Positions 1-10,902 of a stretch of 64,000 bases of DNA are shown in pieces. Each line of letters starts with the position of its first letter. Positions within the stretch are counted from its first letter, which is position 1. The stretch is from positions 342,964 through 406,963 of the forward strand of contig MNCI01014373.1 in the NCBI GenBank assembly GCA_015680685.1, in the 5' to 3' direction. Made by a program: the position numbers and the translations under genes. This DNA comes from Gnetum montanum. Lineage: Eukaryota > Streptophyta > Gnetopsida > Gnetales > Gnetaceae. The notes under the pieces were generated by a model. That model ran no database searches. It saw nothing but the letters and a program-made list of their open reading frames with translations, and was not told the origin of the DNA.

Positions 1-398
1 GAGGCGCGTTCTCGCTCAAATTACGAATCTTCGCCTGAGGCCGACCCGTAATTTTCACGGTGTTTTACATGCCATTTAGACTTAAATATTCTAATAAAAA
101 TATTCTTGTTAAGGGAGGAATATGAAATGTAATATATTTTATTTAGGTAATCCATTTTTACTAATGTTGGTTGTATCTTTGTGTTGTAATTTCAATTATT
201 TTTGGCTTCTGCTATCTATGTGTTCTCTAGCCTAGATTACAAATGTTAGTTCAAATGTTGATGATAATAATGAATACTAGTTATGATTTTTTATTTAGGA
301 TTATTGTTATTTCTTATGCACAAAGACCTTGTTGGATTATAATGTAGGTATAATGGATTGTACAAGCATTTTATGTAGGATATTTTATTAGGTGCATT
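1..398. other. Left-edge intergenic sequence, no gene seen
   Basis: I see no coding sequence here. The first ~70 bases are much richer in CpG (GGCGCG, TTACG, TTCGCC, CCGACCCG, CACGG) than what follows. They may be the tail of a younger transposon cut by the window edge. The rest is AT-rich and ends at the left border of a long repeat. Confidence 0.5.
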
Positions 399-1898
399 TG
401 GTATCACAACCCAAAATTTCCATAGATAAATTTATGGAATCACTTAAAGAGCATAAGTTAATTACTTGGACAACCATATAATCTATATAAAAAAGTTAAT
501 CTCCAAAATAAATCATTTGAGAAACTTTAACCTCCCAAGTATGAAACCTTATAATCCCATGGGCATACTTGAACAACCCATAAAGAATAAAACACTTAAC
601 AAAATCTATATAATGTTACACAAACATTTCAAATAAAAATTCATGATGCACATAGTTTGATAAGGTATAATAGATAACCATATGAAACATTTTGCAAATC
701 TATAACATGGCTCGAAGTATAAAATAATGCTTGAATCCTTTATTCATATTACATCATCACTTCTATTGCACTTTCAATCTACTAACCACACTATCATCTA
801 AAAAATCCATTCAAGTAATCATATACAGTTTGCATGAAACACATGCCAGAAGGGTTAGAACACCTTCATAGTAGAGGATATCAACTTGATGCCACATAGA
901 ACAAAGCTAGAAGATGGGGCCCATGCTGCGAAGCATGTTGTTAGAACAAATAGCAAATACCAATTAAGAAATTCATTAATCAAAATCATTAACAATTGTC
1001 ATTATTATGATAATCTATCATTGATCGATGATTTTGTCTACCTATGGATTCCCCATGAGGTTTCCAACATCAAACATAGAAAGAACTATAATGCTATAAC
1101 TAACTTGCCTAGCCATCAAGGACTATTTGGTGTGACATCTCATGTATCTAGGCCAACCCTCATGTATGACATATGTTCAATTATTGGGCTAGAAAATCCT
1201 CATAAATTTCAAATGACCAATTTTTGGGATACATTGTGGTTATTATCAACCCTGTAGGTACCCTAGGTCCTAGCTGCTCACCATAATCCTATATAAGCAC
1301 TGCTACTAACTATAATGTCATAAGTCAACTTATTAACTAGCCATCCATTCCTATAATAGTTGTCTTGTTGTAAATCATATGTTTATAAACTCTACTAATA
1401 TTGTTTGTAATGTTTCTAGGTTGATGGATCAACTTTGAAGTGGACCTAGATGACTCATAACTAATATCAATACTATAATCATTATTTCCAAGCTCCCAAT
1501 ACCTTGAACATGTTCATACATGTTCAAAATGTCAGCTCACTACTATCATCTAAAATTTTCATTTTTTTTAAAATTCTCCTAAGACTATATTTCTTTGCAA
1601 AATAAGGAGAAAATCCATAATGACCCCTAGATCTATTGGAACTTAGGTCATGACATTTGAGAAGACAAATATTTCCAAAAGGAGATGACATAGGAGAAAT
1701 GTAAAGTTAAAATGCAAAGTGAAAATTGTATATAATAATGAATTATAGTAATAAAACAATAAATCTAGGTTAGGTCAAAAATAGAAGGAAGTTCTTTTGA
1801 CATAGAAAGAATAATAAAAAAGGTAGCTTTGTAGAGATTTAATCTCTATGTAAAATTGATGAAAGAAAGAACACTTTCACTACCTTGAATAATCAACT

Positions 1899-1939
<41 letters not shown>

Positions 1940-2820
1940 GCATAATTGCCAAGTGAGCTAGCATTGTTAGGTATTTATAGGTACAAATTCAAGGTTGTAA
2001 TTATAATAATAATAATTTAATAATTTAATTTTTAATATTAATTCACATGCATTCACAAAAGGATTTAGTTAGTCTACAAGTAACTATGTCCATGGGTTCA
2101 AGTCACCAAGAATACTAGATATAACCTACATCACCCAAAAATTGGTTCTCGATGCATAGGAGAAAATAAGAAAATAATTAAAATAAATCTTAACTATCCA
2201 TTTAACATTCCTTTAGATAATATTCTTACATTATTTCAAAAACCTTATAATAGCGCAACATATAAAATATAAAATAAATATAATTAAATATAAATAAAAT
2301 ACCAACAATGGGTCATCACCACCTTCCAACCTATCCTTCATAATAGATACCAAGCATTAGAAAATACTAAGAAATAATAAGAAGGAAAACACAAAATAAC
2401 AATATTATGAAATATATTATAAGAAAAAGGTCAAGGTCTAAGATCTTAAATAGCATATTATCATGATATAATAAAAACATGTATACTTACTAAAAGGTCC
2501 AAGGGTCCAAATTTACCAATACATAGGAGGTTGTACCAAGATACATAAGCTATAAGCAAATATATCATGATGTACAAATGATAAAATACCAAGGTATCTA
2601 TAATGCATTTACACAAGGATTCAAGAGTTCAAACCTTAAGATGCATAGCCATAGGTATAACCATAAGAAATGAAAAAACTACACTAGCATATACCATTAG
2701 CAAGATACAATATATATGATTAACATAATGTATTTCAATATATCATTATTCTTAACAACCTGGCACAAGAAAATAAATAAAATACCTACAATTCTAGGTT
2801 CAAAATAGTGGGGTCTTACA
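399..2820 (-). repeat. Left LTR (3' LTR on minus strand) of a Tekay/Del-like LARD
   Basis: This ~2.42-kb block is repeated in the same direction at 3506-4267 continued at 27914-30494, with similarity along its whole length (for example CATCAAGGACTATTTG, AAATCCATCACAA-type and ACATGATGTACAAATG-type stretches). Read on the minus strand it starts TGTAAGACCCC and ends GATACCA, the TG...CA form typical of Tekay/Del chromovirus LTRs. Chance frames such as 886-1257 lie inside it and are not genes. The two copies have diverged strongly, so the insertion is old. I found no matching 5-bp target duplication (GCATT left, CCTAG right). The family name is an inference. Confidence 0.65.
1900..1936. repeat. 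(GA)n microsatellite
   Basis: About 18 uninterrupted GA units lie inside the left LTR. The matching place in the right LTR copy (near 28690) has no such run, so the tract expanded after the LTRs separated. Confidence 0.95.
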
Positions 2821-3491
2821 CACTTTGACACTTCAAGGAATCTTGATCCTTGAAGATAGAAAATGAGATCTTATCACTCCAAGATAAACAAACATACCAT
2901 CATGTGCAAACATAACTGTAAGATAAATATCCACAATAGTTATTAATCTTTTTAATCCAAAATGCTTGACAAGTTCTAGATTGAGCAACCTCCATCTATA
3001 CATTTACAACCACAAAACATGTCCTATGCCATGCTTCATGATTATGCATAAATTCAAACTCCTTCATGATATCTATGTCAATAATTTTTTATCTTTCTTT
3101 AGGCCTTTGGAGATCCCCATATTATATTCTATAAATTTCATCAATTTGAAAACAAAAGTTTTTTTTTTTTTTTTTGAAAATATACTTTCTTTTACCATAG
3201 AAATCCATTTTAAAAATTTGAAAATAGATGACTTTATATCAAAAATATATATACTTTAATATAATATAAAATTTTATTCTATAAATCAACAACTTCAATA
3301 AAAGTAACTCTCAATCCAAAATGTACTTCCTTACAACATGGACATTCAAAACAATGTTAGGGGCATAATAAAAAATTACAACCATACCTTATAAATCTAG
3401 TAATTTTCTCTAAAAGCTCCCTCTCTCATTATCTTTCTTGGATGCCACTTGTAAAAACTTAAATAAAAATCTAATAGTACTAGAAAGTCAT
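2821..3491 (-). other. Interior of the LARD-like element, non-coding
   Basis: The ~0.67 kb between the two long direct repeats has no recognisable gag or pol coding. This short interior is why I call the element LARD- or TRIM-like. It contains a poly-T run (3161-3175) and a 9-bp perfect inverted repeat, CTTCAAGGA / TCCTTGAAG (2831-2839 and 2847-2855), next to the 3' LTR border. The small frame at 2966-3259 has no family resemblance. Confidence 0.55.
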
Positions 3492-3503
3492 GCTCTAACA
3501 CCA
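3492..3503 (-). promoter_or_regulatory. Primer binding site, initiator-Met tRNA type
   Basis: On the minus strand this reads TGGTGTTAGAGC. The usual plant initiator-Met primer site is TGGTATCAGAGC, so two positions differ, both by transitions. It lies just inside the 5' LTR of the minus-strand element, where a PBS belongs, and this fixes the element's orientation. Confidence 0.6.
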
Positions 3504-3505
3504 AA

Positions 3506-4267
3506 TTTTTATACCCCTAGATTTCATTAGATAAAATTATGAATTCTCTTAAGGGACATGAATTAATTACTTCTAAAACCATATAATCCATATAAGAAAC
3601 TTGATCTCCAAAAAAATAATTTGAGAAACTTTAACATACTAAGTATAAAACCTTATAATATCATAAAACACTTGAACATATCATAAAGAATAGAATACTT
3701 AACAAAATCCATGTAATGTTACACCAACATCTTATATACAAATTTTTGATGCACATAGTCTCATAAGATAAAATAGATAACCACATGGGTCATTTTACAA
3801 ATCCATAACATGGATCCAATTAATAAATAATTCTTGAATTCTTTATTTATATCACACCATCACTTCTATTGTGCACTTTGAACTACTAACCACATCATAA
3901 CTTGGAAACTCCATTTAAGCCATCATCTACAATCTACATGAAACCCATGCAAGAAGGTTTAAAACATCTTCATAATAAAGGAAATCATCCTATTACCACC
4001 TGAAATAAATTTGAAAGATGGGGTTCATGCTGCAAAGCATACTATTAGAACCAACAATAAATATTTATTAACAAATTCACTAATCAAAATCATTAACAAT
4101 TACCACTAATAAAATAATCTACAATTAACTCATGATTTGGTCTACCAATGGATTTCCCATGTGGTTTCTAGAATTAGATGTAGAAATAACTATATGTCCC
4201 ATACCAACTTAATGTTCCATCAAGGACTATTTGATGTGAAACCTCACCAATCTAAGCCAACCCTCAT
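3506..4267 (-). repeat. Right LTR of the LARD-like element, first part
   Basis: This aligns with 399-1165 along its length. The match stops at CCAACCCTCAT and resumes at 27914 with CTCATGTATGACC, exactly as in the uninterrupted left copy (near 1155). The break is the insertion site of Element 1. Confidence 0.7.
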
Positions 4268-4395
4268 TGATGAAGCATCAATAAGCCATGTCAATGGGCC
4301 CCCATTTACGTGGTGTTGCCCCATCGATGGGGCCACATCGATGTAGCATTTGCTACATTGATAGGGTCCTGTCAACATAGCCCTTATGCAAAAAC

Positions 4396-4403
4396 TATAA
4401 ATA
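4396..4403 (+). promoter_or_regulatory. TATA box of Element 1 5' LTR
   Basis: TATAAATA lies just downstream of the palindromic U3 array. The same octamer sits at the same place in most related LTRs in the window. Confidence 0.6.
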
Positions 4404-4898
4404 TGAGCTCCTAGCCATGTTTATGGGCATCATATTCATAGTAGTAGCCAAACTTTTGCAGTTTTTACATTTGAAAGTTAGAATATTTCTCCCGAGTGCC
4501 CACAACAAGAGTCATTGATTGTACAAATCTTTATCCAAGCATTATTGTACCTAAGCATGATAGTGTAAGCTTCTTGATAAACCTTGTAGCATTTTGGATA
4601 GTTTAGATATTTATTTATGCATTTAATGCTTTCAATTAATTATTTAATTTTCTCAAGTAATTAAGCTAATTAAGTAAGATAAGCTAGATAGATTAAATAC
4701 ATAAGTATGTCCACTTCAAGCATAACATAAATTTGCTTGGTAATCTCAGTAGCGTTATTGCTTGCTATGTCCAATAGTGTAGGACTTGGTAACCTAGCAT
4801 TGCATACATGGTTTTAAGACATGTACGAAAAGTGGGAATAGATGCTTATGTTAGGATTACTTAGAGACTAGTTAGTTAATTTAGATTAGTCATTAAAT

Positions 4899-4900
<2 letters not shown>

Positions 4901-4932
<32 letters not shown>
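4901..4932. repeat. (CT)n microsatellite in Element 1 5' LTR
   Basis: About 16 CT units follow CATTAAATTA. A longer tract lies at the same place in the 3' LTR. Confidence 0.95.
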
Positions 4933-4934
<2 letters not shown>

Positions 4935-5172
4935 AAGCACCCAAAAAACATAAAACATAAAATGAGAAAAATGATATGCCTTGATTACTCTTAACCATAC
5001 CATTATGCTTCACAAGTGTAATTGAGAAGACAACGAATGACCTTAGGGCAAGGTTCACTTCCTAGAAGACTAGTGTACCAAAAACGATAAAGTCCACATA
5101 ATTCGACTAGATCATGCATGAACGCTTTGTGATTTGTATGGTTGGGCATAGGGGTACCTCATTACACATCAT

Positions 5173-5190
5173 TAGCACCATTTCTAGGGA
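5173..5190 (+). promoter_or_regulatory. Primer binding site, tRNA-Asp type
   Basis: TAGCACCATTTCTAGGGA follows the LTR by one base. Athila-type elements use TGGCGCCGTTGCCGGGGA, the complement of the plant tRNA-Asp 3' end. Twelve of 18 positions match and five of the six differences are transitions, as expected from decay of methylated cytosines. Confidence 0.75.
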
Positions 5191-5322
5191 CTTGTTTGTT
5201 GAAACGTGCACTATCTAAGATTAATGAATATTATTAATATCGTTGGATGAACTCAATGTCAACATCACTCTCACATGACATATAACTACTAAGCATACTA
5301 ATAATTTTATTTGTTTTGCAAA

Positions 5323-7339
5323 ATGGCTTCTTTCCACCAGTTTGAAGATGTCAGACCATTAGTTCCATAGGAGTGTAAATTGGTATACACTCATCCAAAT
5401 GAGTATGTATCGAACTTCACCTTCATCCTACATTAGGATGAACAACTGGATGGCATGATATGGAGGGCAACATCATATTTCTCCATAATCAATCTGTGCC
5501 CAAGATGTTGTTTCAAACCCTTGAAAATTTAGGCATCTCAAATGTTCATGAGGAATACATTATGAATGATCATGACACTCAAGACTACTATCCCACTGAA
5601 ACACAACACAAGCAAGATCAACACCAGGTGAAGCACAATGATTTTATGAAGGGAAAACATTTCACTAATCCCTTGTTCCTCATAAATCAAGATGACAATG
5701 AGGATCCTCCCTTTGAAGTTATCAACATGAAGATTCTCCACCCCCTATTGTTGGTAGTGAGGGTGTAACCCTAAACCTAAAATCCACTATTCATAAACTA
5801 GGTTCAAGAAAAAGTGACAGTCAAGGTAGCGACTTGGATAAACATCGCAATGGCAAAGGATCTAAGGATGATGATCATAATGAACAAAGAGGTGATGGAG
5901 GACACCATGGTGGTGATGGAAATCCACCTTCCTCTTCATCCTCTTTAGCCAATTTTGAACATTCCTCTTCATTTTCTAGTTCTTATAAAAGCTACCATCA
6001 AAATAATCATGATGAAGGTGATCAGCAAGACAACAATGACCATCAAGGCCATCAAGAATGTAGAGGTGATAGAAACCATCATCAACATAATCATGATGAT
6101 GAACCTCTAGTGGCAACTAGAAGTATGCTTAACATTGCAAAGGCAATTAGAATTCCAACCAAGCATATGAAAGAAAGTTGGATCAAGCACTTAAACATTA
6201 ATAATATCCCATGATTTAAGGGGAGACATAATTCTAATCTACATAATCATCTACAAGCTTTCCACGGTGCCTATGCCTTATAAAACATTGAAAATGATTA
6301 GCAGAAACTCAAGCTTTTCCCCAAGACACTCATTAAGGAAGCTGAGAGCTAGTACCGATCCTTGGAATTGGAATCCATTTTCCAATGGAGTCCCATATTA
6401 GAGATATTTAATGACAAACACCAGACACACTCTCTAGAGTATCTAATCTAAGAAGAAAAATCCAAGGCTGGAAATAGGGAACACATGAACCCTTGTATGC
6501 CACCATGGGTAGATATTATTCACTCTTACATCGATGCCCTAGCCATAGTTATTCTCAAAGGGAATAGCTCCATCACATCATAGATGGACTTAGAGCAGAA
6601 ACTAGAGCTCTTGGGTTTTATGCCCAACGGAGACTGTTTGAATTAAGAGCTCATCAGATCCAAAGGCTTATAAAGCAAGTAGCGAAATAAGGTGAGTTGC
6701 CAAAAAGGGAAAGTGCAGGAGAGTATAATAGGGACCCTTCCATTAGGAAATAGGAGGTCCAATTTTATGGTGAGGAGGAGTCACCACTCGATGAAGTGGT
6801 AAACAAAAAAACCTTGTCTATCCAAAAAATTGTGTCTAATATTTTGGCAAAGGTTGATAAATTATAGGACTCTTTGGATGAAAAGCTCCAAACTTCTATG
6901 AAAATTGCTAAAGAATCTAGAGAACAAAATAGTGATTGTAACTATAGGAGAAGAAGAGAAGCTGAACGTGCCTACCAGAAAGGAAGGGGCAAAGCTACTA
7001 CAGTAGAGGAAGTTGTGGAGATAAACTCCAAAAATGATTCTAGTTGTGATATCTATCAATACGAACATCCAAAGGGGTGTTGCCTTATGATGTCACACTT
7101 ACAAGATTCTATGGTGTATGCATTGAATCCTCAACTAGCACATAGGCAGGAACTTAGATGATTACCTTATCCTCAAGGCAATCCAAGGCAATTCCACCAA
7201 CACCAACAAGCTTATTACCCATGTGGAGCTCCATCACAACCATATGAAAAATACCAATAGTGACACTAACCACAATCATGGGGCCTACCACCGCCAAGGC
7301 AACAATATCGTTATAGACAACTAGATGCATATGGGTACT
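5323..7339 (+). pseudogene. gag: Element 1 gag, 5' part, broken
   Basis: Gag is the nucleocapsid/capsid precursor of the retrotransposon. The start ATG at 5323 opens MASFHQFEDV. Element 4 has an equivalent ATG at 46449 (MSSSSHKHDD). Frames at 5460-5768, 5834-6214 and 6874-7161 are pieces of one protein. The first is an N-terminal domain. The second is a linker very rich in His, Asn, Asp and Ser. Around 6190-6480 comes the capsid-type region (HLQAF, YRSLELES, FNDKHQT), matching frames in Elements 2 and 4. At 7045-7080 is a zinc-knuckle-like CX2CX3HX3C with its second Cys changed to Tyr. The frame has several stops and is cut at 7339 by the 3.56-kb insertion. It resumes at 10908. Confidence 0.75.
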
Positions 7340-8850
7340 TGTTGGCGACCGTTTGGGACACGACCACCAATAAGTATCCTAGAACAGGATTTAGGTGCTT
7401 GTTGGTCTCTGGCAACACCAAGGCCCAGATACCTCCAAATAGACTTAGTAGTTAATGTGAGTATGTGTGTGTGTTGTTGTGAAAAATGAAATGATTGGGT
7501 TGTGTGTAAAACTATAAATGACTTATCTTAAAGAGATTCAGCCAACTTTGCAAAGTACTGTGAGTTGTTGAGAGTTCCTATTTCGTTTAATTGCCTAGTA
7601 TATGTGGTCCTTATAATATCTACTTGTAACAAATAAAGTTTTGCAAAAACATTTGAGCACAACTCTACGAATTTACTTCTAATTTTCCCCAAAGAAAGAG
7701 ATAGTTCTACAAGAAAACTAGAAATAGAGCGAGATTCAATGGAAATAGAAAGAAGAGAAAAAGAAAGTAGATTTGTGTAAAGATCTCAAATGTTTAAACA
7801 AGGTAAAATGATATGAGTAAACACTTCACAATAAATCTATCCCAATTTCAATAACTACAAATTTTTCAAACTTCCAAGGCTCAAACAAGCAATTTCTTCA
7901 AGAAAATCCTATTATGCTACCCAAAAAAAATGTTACGTAAACTATCACGTACGAGACTCTATTTTGGCTAGATAATGGATGTCAACAATTGCATTCAATA
8001 GAACCTTCAAAAGACTTGATAATTTTTGATTGAAATACCACGGAGATTCACTTTAAAGATAAAAGAAGCTATTCTGGTCCTATCAAAATACCAAAGATTT
8101 TATGAACCCTCTTGGCTATTGAATCGTTCAACGGCTTGACTACATGCAGAGGCTCTCTTACAAAAATCTCAATAGCGGTTCTTATACATTGCACAATAAT
8201 AAAATTTACTACTAAAATGCTCTTAAGGCTTTCAAACAAAAGCTCTTCTATGGAAAAATTTTAATAAAAATCTTCTATCATGCAACAAGAACAATAAGAG
8301 CAATCTAAAAATCCCAAAATTACTTGTCAAGCATGATACTATGTAAACCACTAGCTAAAAAATTTAAACAAAATAAAAAATAAACATAACTCACAGGACT
8401 ATGACAAAGAGGCTGAAATGTTGTCTTTAGCAAGTCATCTTACAAGCAATCTTTCACAATGTCTTCTTTACAAATCCTCCTCCAAGACCCAAAGCAAGAC
8501 CTCGAGTGTAATATCTTTCCTCTAATCCCTGAAGCCTTTTTATAGGGTCTCATAGGTAGTTAGATATTCCTAAATATCTTGGGTAATTTCTCTCCCAAGT
8601 AAGGAAGTTATAACTTTCTCAACAAGTTAGGAGATATTACTTGTCCAACAAGTTAGGAAGTTATAACTTATACATGAAGTTAGGAGAAAATCATGCTAAC
8701 ATTGGCATGTGTCTTTACAAATATTACAAATATTTCTTTATAAGCAACAACCTATATAATAATTTTTAAAAAAATAAATCCAAGATCTCCATACTATAAG
8801 AGCTCCATACAATTGTCATTTTATTTTTATTTAGGATTTTAAGTTTTTAA
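7340..8850. other. AT-rich LTR-like half of the 3.56-kb unit, no gene
   Basis: I see no coding sequence. The first few hundred bases (GTGTGTGTTGTTG, later CAAATAAAGTTTTGC) resemble LTR sequence. The block ends near a T-rich stretch at 8820-8870, after which CpG content rises sharply. Confidence 0.4.
8535..8544 (-). promoter_or_regulatory. Possible minus-strand TATA box
   Basis: The minus strand reads TATAAAAAGG, followed in that direction by CTTCAGGGATTAGAGG. This would suit an LTR promoter firing toward 7340. No transcript evidence exists here. Confidence 0.35.
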
Positions 8851-10392
8851 TTGTTAAACTTCATTAACCATCGAAGCCCTAGTAATTTTCATGAATAGGT
8901 GGTAGTAAGAAAGTAATTCAGCATCCACCTTAGTGTAGACGTTGGTGGCAGCGGCTGTATGGTCTTTCAAATCAAGAAAGTCGATCCTTACAAATTTGTA
9001 TAAACAAATAATCTGCATTTGTAATTTTCTGTACCTTATTGTCTTTGAACTCATGTACTAGTAAATCACTGCTACGCGGATTACAGGTGACAGTTACAAG
9101 AATGGTGGGGAGTAATCAGTTGGTTGGTCGTTCTTCGACTGCTAGCTTATTTCTTTCCTTCCTTGTCCCTACACAAGACCCGTAGAAATGGACACATGCT
9201 CTACCTCATTTCCAGTGTTGATCTCAGCCAAAACCCTATATCAACTGCCACCGCAAAACAAGGCCCTACTGCTGCATCTAGTAATATTGTCGTGTGGCGT
9301 TTAGTTGCTGCCACCATGTGCCATCTCTGAGAGTGCCCCAGTATACGGGGGCCAAGATGCTAGAACACTATAGCTTGTTGATGTTGAATCCTCTAGTGGC
9401 TTCGCTGATGTCTCTTGGAATCCGAATGAGTGTTTGTCACGGATGTGCAAGTAGGTAGATGTACCCATTCTCCACAGAGCTTCGATTTTTCAATTTCTAC
9501 TAGTAGTTAATGTTGGGGGTGATTGCAACGGGGAGAGAAACACCGCAGAAGCTAGGGAGGGGCCGCACCTTTTTGAGTAGAGGATGAAGAGCGAGGGCCA
9601 GATTTTTTTTTGAGACAAATGCACGCCTGTCATCACTCAGGGGTGCTGTGAGCAGCTACACTCAGAGAGTGCACGCACGAACAACATGTACCAGAAGACT
9701 TGGCTTCATTACCAAGAAAGAAATCATAGCATTGGCCCATATTCTAGGCAAACTTTGCACACAACACCGCTACTTCCGTCGCGCTCGTCCATGCACAGAC
9801 AACACTGCCGCACTTCCGTCCGCACTTCCCTGTTGCTTATTTCTGAAAAATTCTTTAAAAAATGCATTGTCAAGCATGGTGAGATCAAGCCAGAGTGCCC
9901 ACATGGGCTTTCCGGAGAGAATGTAGAGCGACTCCGTGTCCAGAGCTCGACTCTCATGGAGGCCACGTTCCATGATTCGATCCAAAACGACGGCCACGTT
10001 GGCCACCACGGTGCGATTGTGCTGCACTTAGAAGGTGGGACCCACCATGGGTAACATGTGAGAGTAGATGGAGAGAGTGTCTTCGTTTGGATGGCTGTGT
10101 TGAGTTTGCACCACGTGTGCCATCACCATCGCCATGACATGTGTCTGCCGAGCTGCACCTCCACTGTGCCATCGTCGTCGTTATTTCCCAAGGTGATGTG
10201 CAAACATCGCATGTTGAAGGTCTGCCGACCATCCACTCTCTCTCTTGCGTCACACGAAATGCCACTTTTTCTTTTCCATTATAGAAAGAAATTTCATTCT
10301 TAGCCACAAAATTTTGTATGATATATTCCTTAATTTCACAGGATAAATAACTTCACCCTGCACCGGACTACTGAATTTGCATTTCCGCATTA
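8851..10392. other. CpG-dense captured segment upstream of the TIR frame
   Basis: This stretch has far more CpG (for example CCGTCGCGCTCGTCC, CCGCACTTCCGTCCGC, ACGACGGCCACG) than any retrotransposon around it. Several overlapping frames on both strands (for example 9648-10054 plus, 9724-10307 minus) show no family resemblance and are explained by the GC content. I read it as promoter or leader DNA carried along with the TIR exon. Confidence 0.45.
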
Positions 10393-10881
10393 GTGTCTTG
10401 TGTCATTCAATTCACAAACTTGAAACTTTTTGGACCTATATTTGTTGGAACAACCAAGCCGCTCAAGTATTGGGATATGGAAGATAAAACATTGATGACA
10501 AGTCAGACAGAAATGGAGGAAAAAGAAGATACAGACTCCCAGGTAGCCAAAAGAAGGTTTCTACAAACTCGGCCTTCCTCAGAGACCGATGAAGGTTGTA
10601 TCAGCAACAATTTTGATGTGTTTATTTGTTACAGAGGCCATGATACAAAGAATACATTGGCTCGTTACTTGTATTACGTTTTATCCCTTATAGGTGTTAA
10701 GGTGTTTCTTGATCAGGCAGAGTTGCAAAGTGGGGAGACCTTAACAGAGGCCATTAAAGAAGACCTTTCATGTTCTCCTGTACATCTATGCATACTTTCT
10801 AGTGAATTTGCAGAGTCTCCTTGGTGTCTTAGAGAATTGGTGATGATGCTGTACAAACATGACTTGGGTACTATTCCATGA
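10393..10881 (+). pseudogene. TIR domain of a TNL-type immune receptor, truncated
   Basis: The 162-codon frame holds about 90 residues of a plant TIR domain, the N-terminal signalling NADase module of TIR-NBS-LRR receptors. Visible motifs in order: NNFDVFICYRG (betaA and the RG turn), KNTLARYLYYVL, GVKVFLDQAEL, LTEAIKEDL, HLCILSSEFAESPWCLREL. The Glu of WCLRE is the position of the catalytic glutamate in this fold and is kept. The frame starts at 10393, but the ATG at 10477 (MEDKTLM) or a later one may be the real start. After GTIP the domain stops at a TGA. The last betaD/E helices, NBS and LRR are missing, and the mobile unit ends 21 bases later. The cut therefore coincides with the transposon border. 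Residue wording is conifer-like. Whether it is transcribed is unknown. Confidence 0.85.
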
Positions 10882-10902
10882 AATGGCCAAAATGTGCCAA
10901 CA

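Larger units (their letters stand above)
4268..5171 (+). repeat. Element 1 5' LTR
   Basis: This 904-bp LTR matches 26927-27913. U3 carries CATCGATGGGGCC / CACATCGATGTAG-type palindromic motifs followed by TATAAATA at 4396-4403. The body has the twin CTTGGTAA...CCAGTAG-like motifs seen in all related LTRs here, then a (CT)n tract, then the conserved end GGGGTACCTC...CATCA. Confidence 0.9.
7340..10902. mobile_element. 3.56-kb TG...CA unit carrying a captured TIR fragment
   Basis: The unit starts TGTTGGC and ends GCCAACA, a perfect 7-bp terminal inverted repeat. It is flanked by GTACT at 7335-7339 and 10903-10907. Removing it restores the gag sequence found uninterrupted in Element 4 near 48465 (ACAAGTACTATGTGCAGCAACC). 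A 5-bp duplication with TG...CA ends is LTR-retrotransposon-like, but the two ends do not repeat each other. It is therefore not a normal two-LTR element. It may be a very long solo LTR or a non-autonomous gene-capturing element. A minus-strand TATAAAAAGG at 8544-8535 would fit a minus-oriented LTR promoter. The left ~1.5 kb is AT-rich. The right ~2 kb is CpG-dense and ends in the TIR frame. Confidence 0.85.

Noticed and set aside
886-1257. 123-codon ORF
   Set aside because: It lies wholly in an LTR copy. The frame is not open in the other copy (about 3990-4267) and no domain is visible.
5538-5741. Hydrophobic minus-strand ORF resembling a membrane protein
   Set aside because: It is the antisense shadow of the gag frame 5460-5768.
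9648-10307. Several overlapping ORFs of 80-122 codons on both strands
   Set aside because: They overlap one another in GC-rich DNA, have no family resemblance, and no one frame is favoured.
7340-10902. Reading the 3.56-kb unit as a cut-and-paste DNA transposon
   Set aside because: The inverted repeat is only 7 bp, the duplication is 5 bp, and the ends are TG...CA. This fits LTR-type integration better, though no partner LTR is seen.
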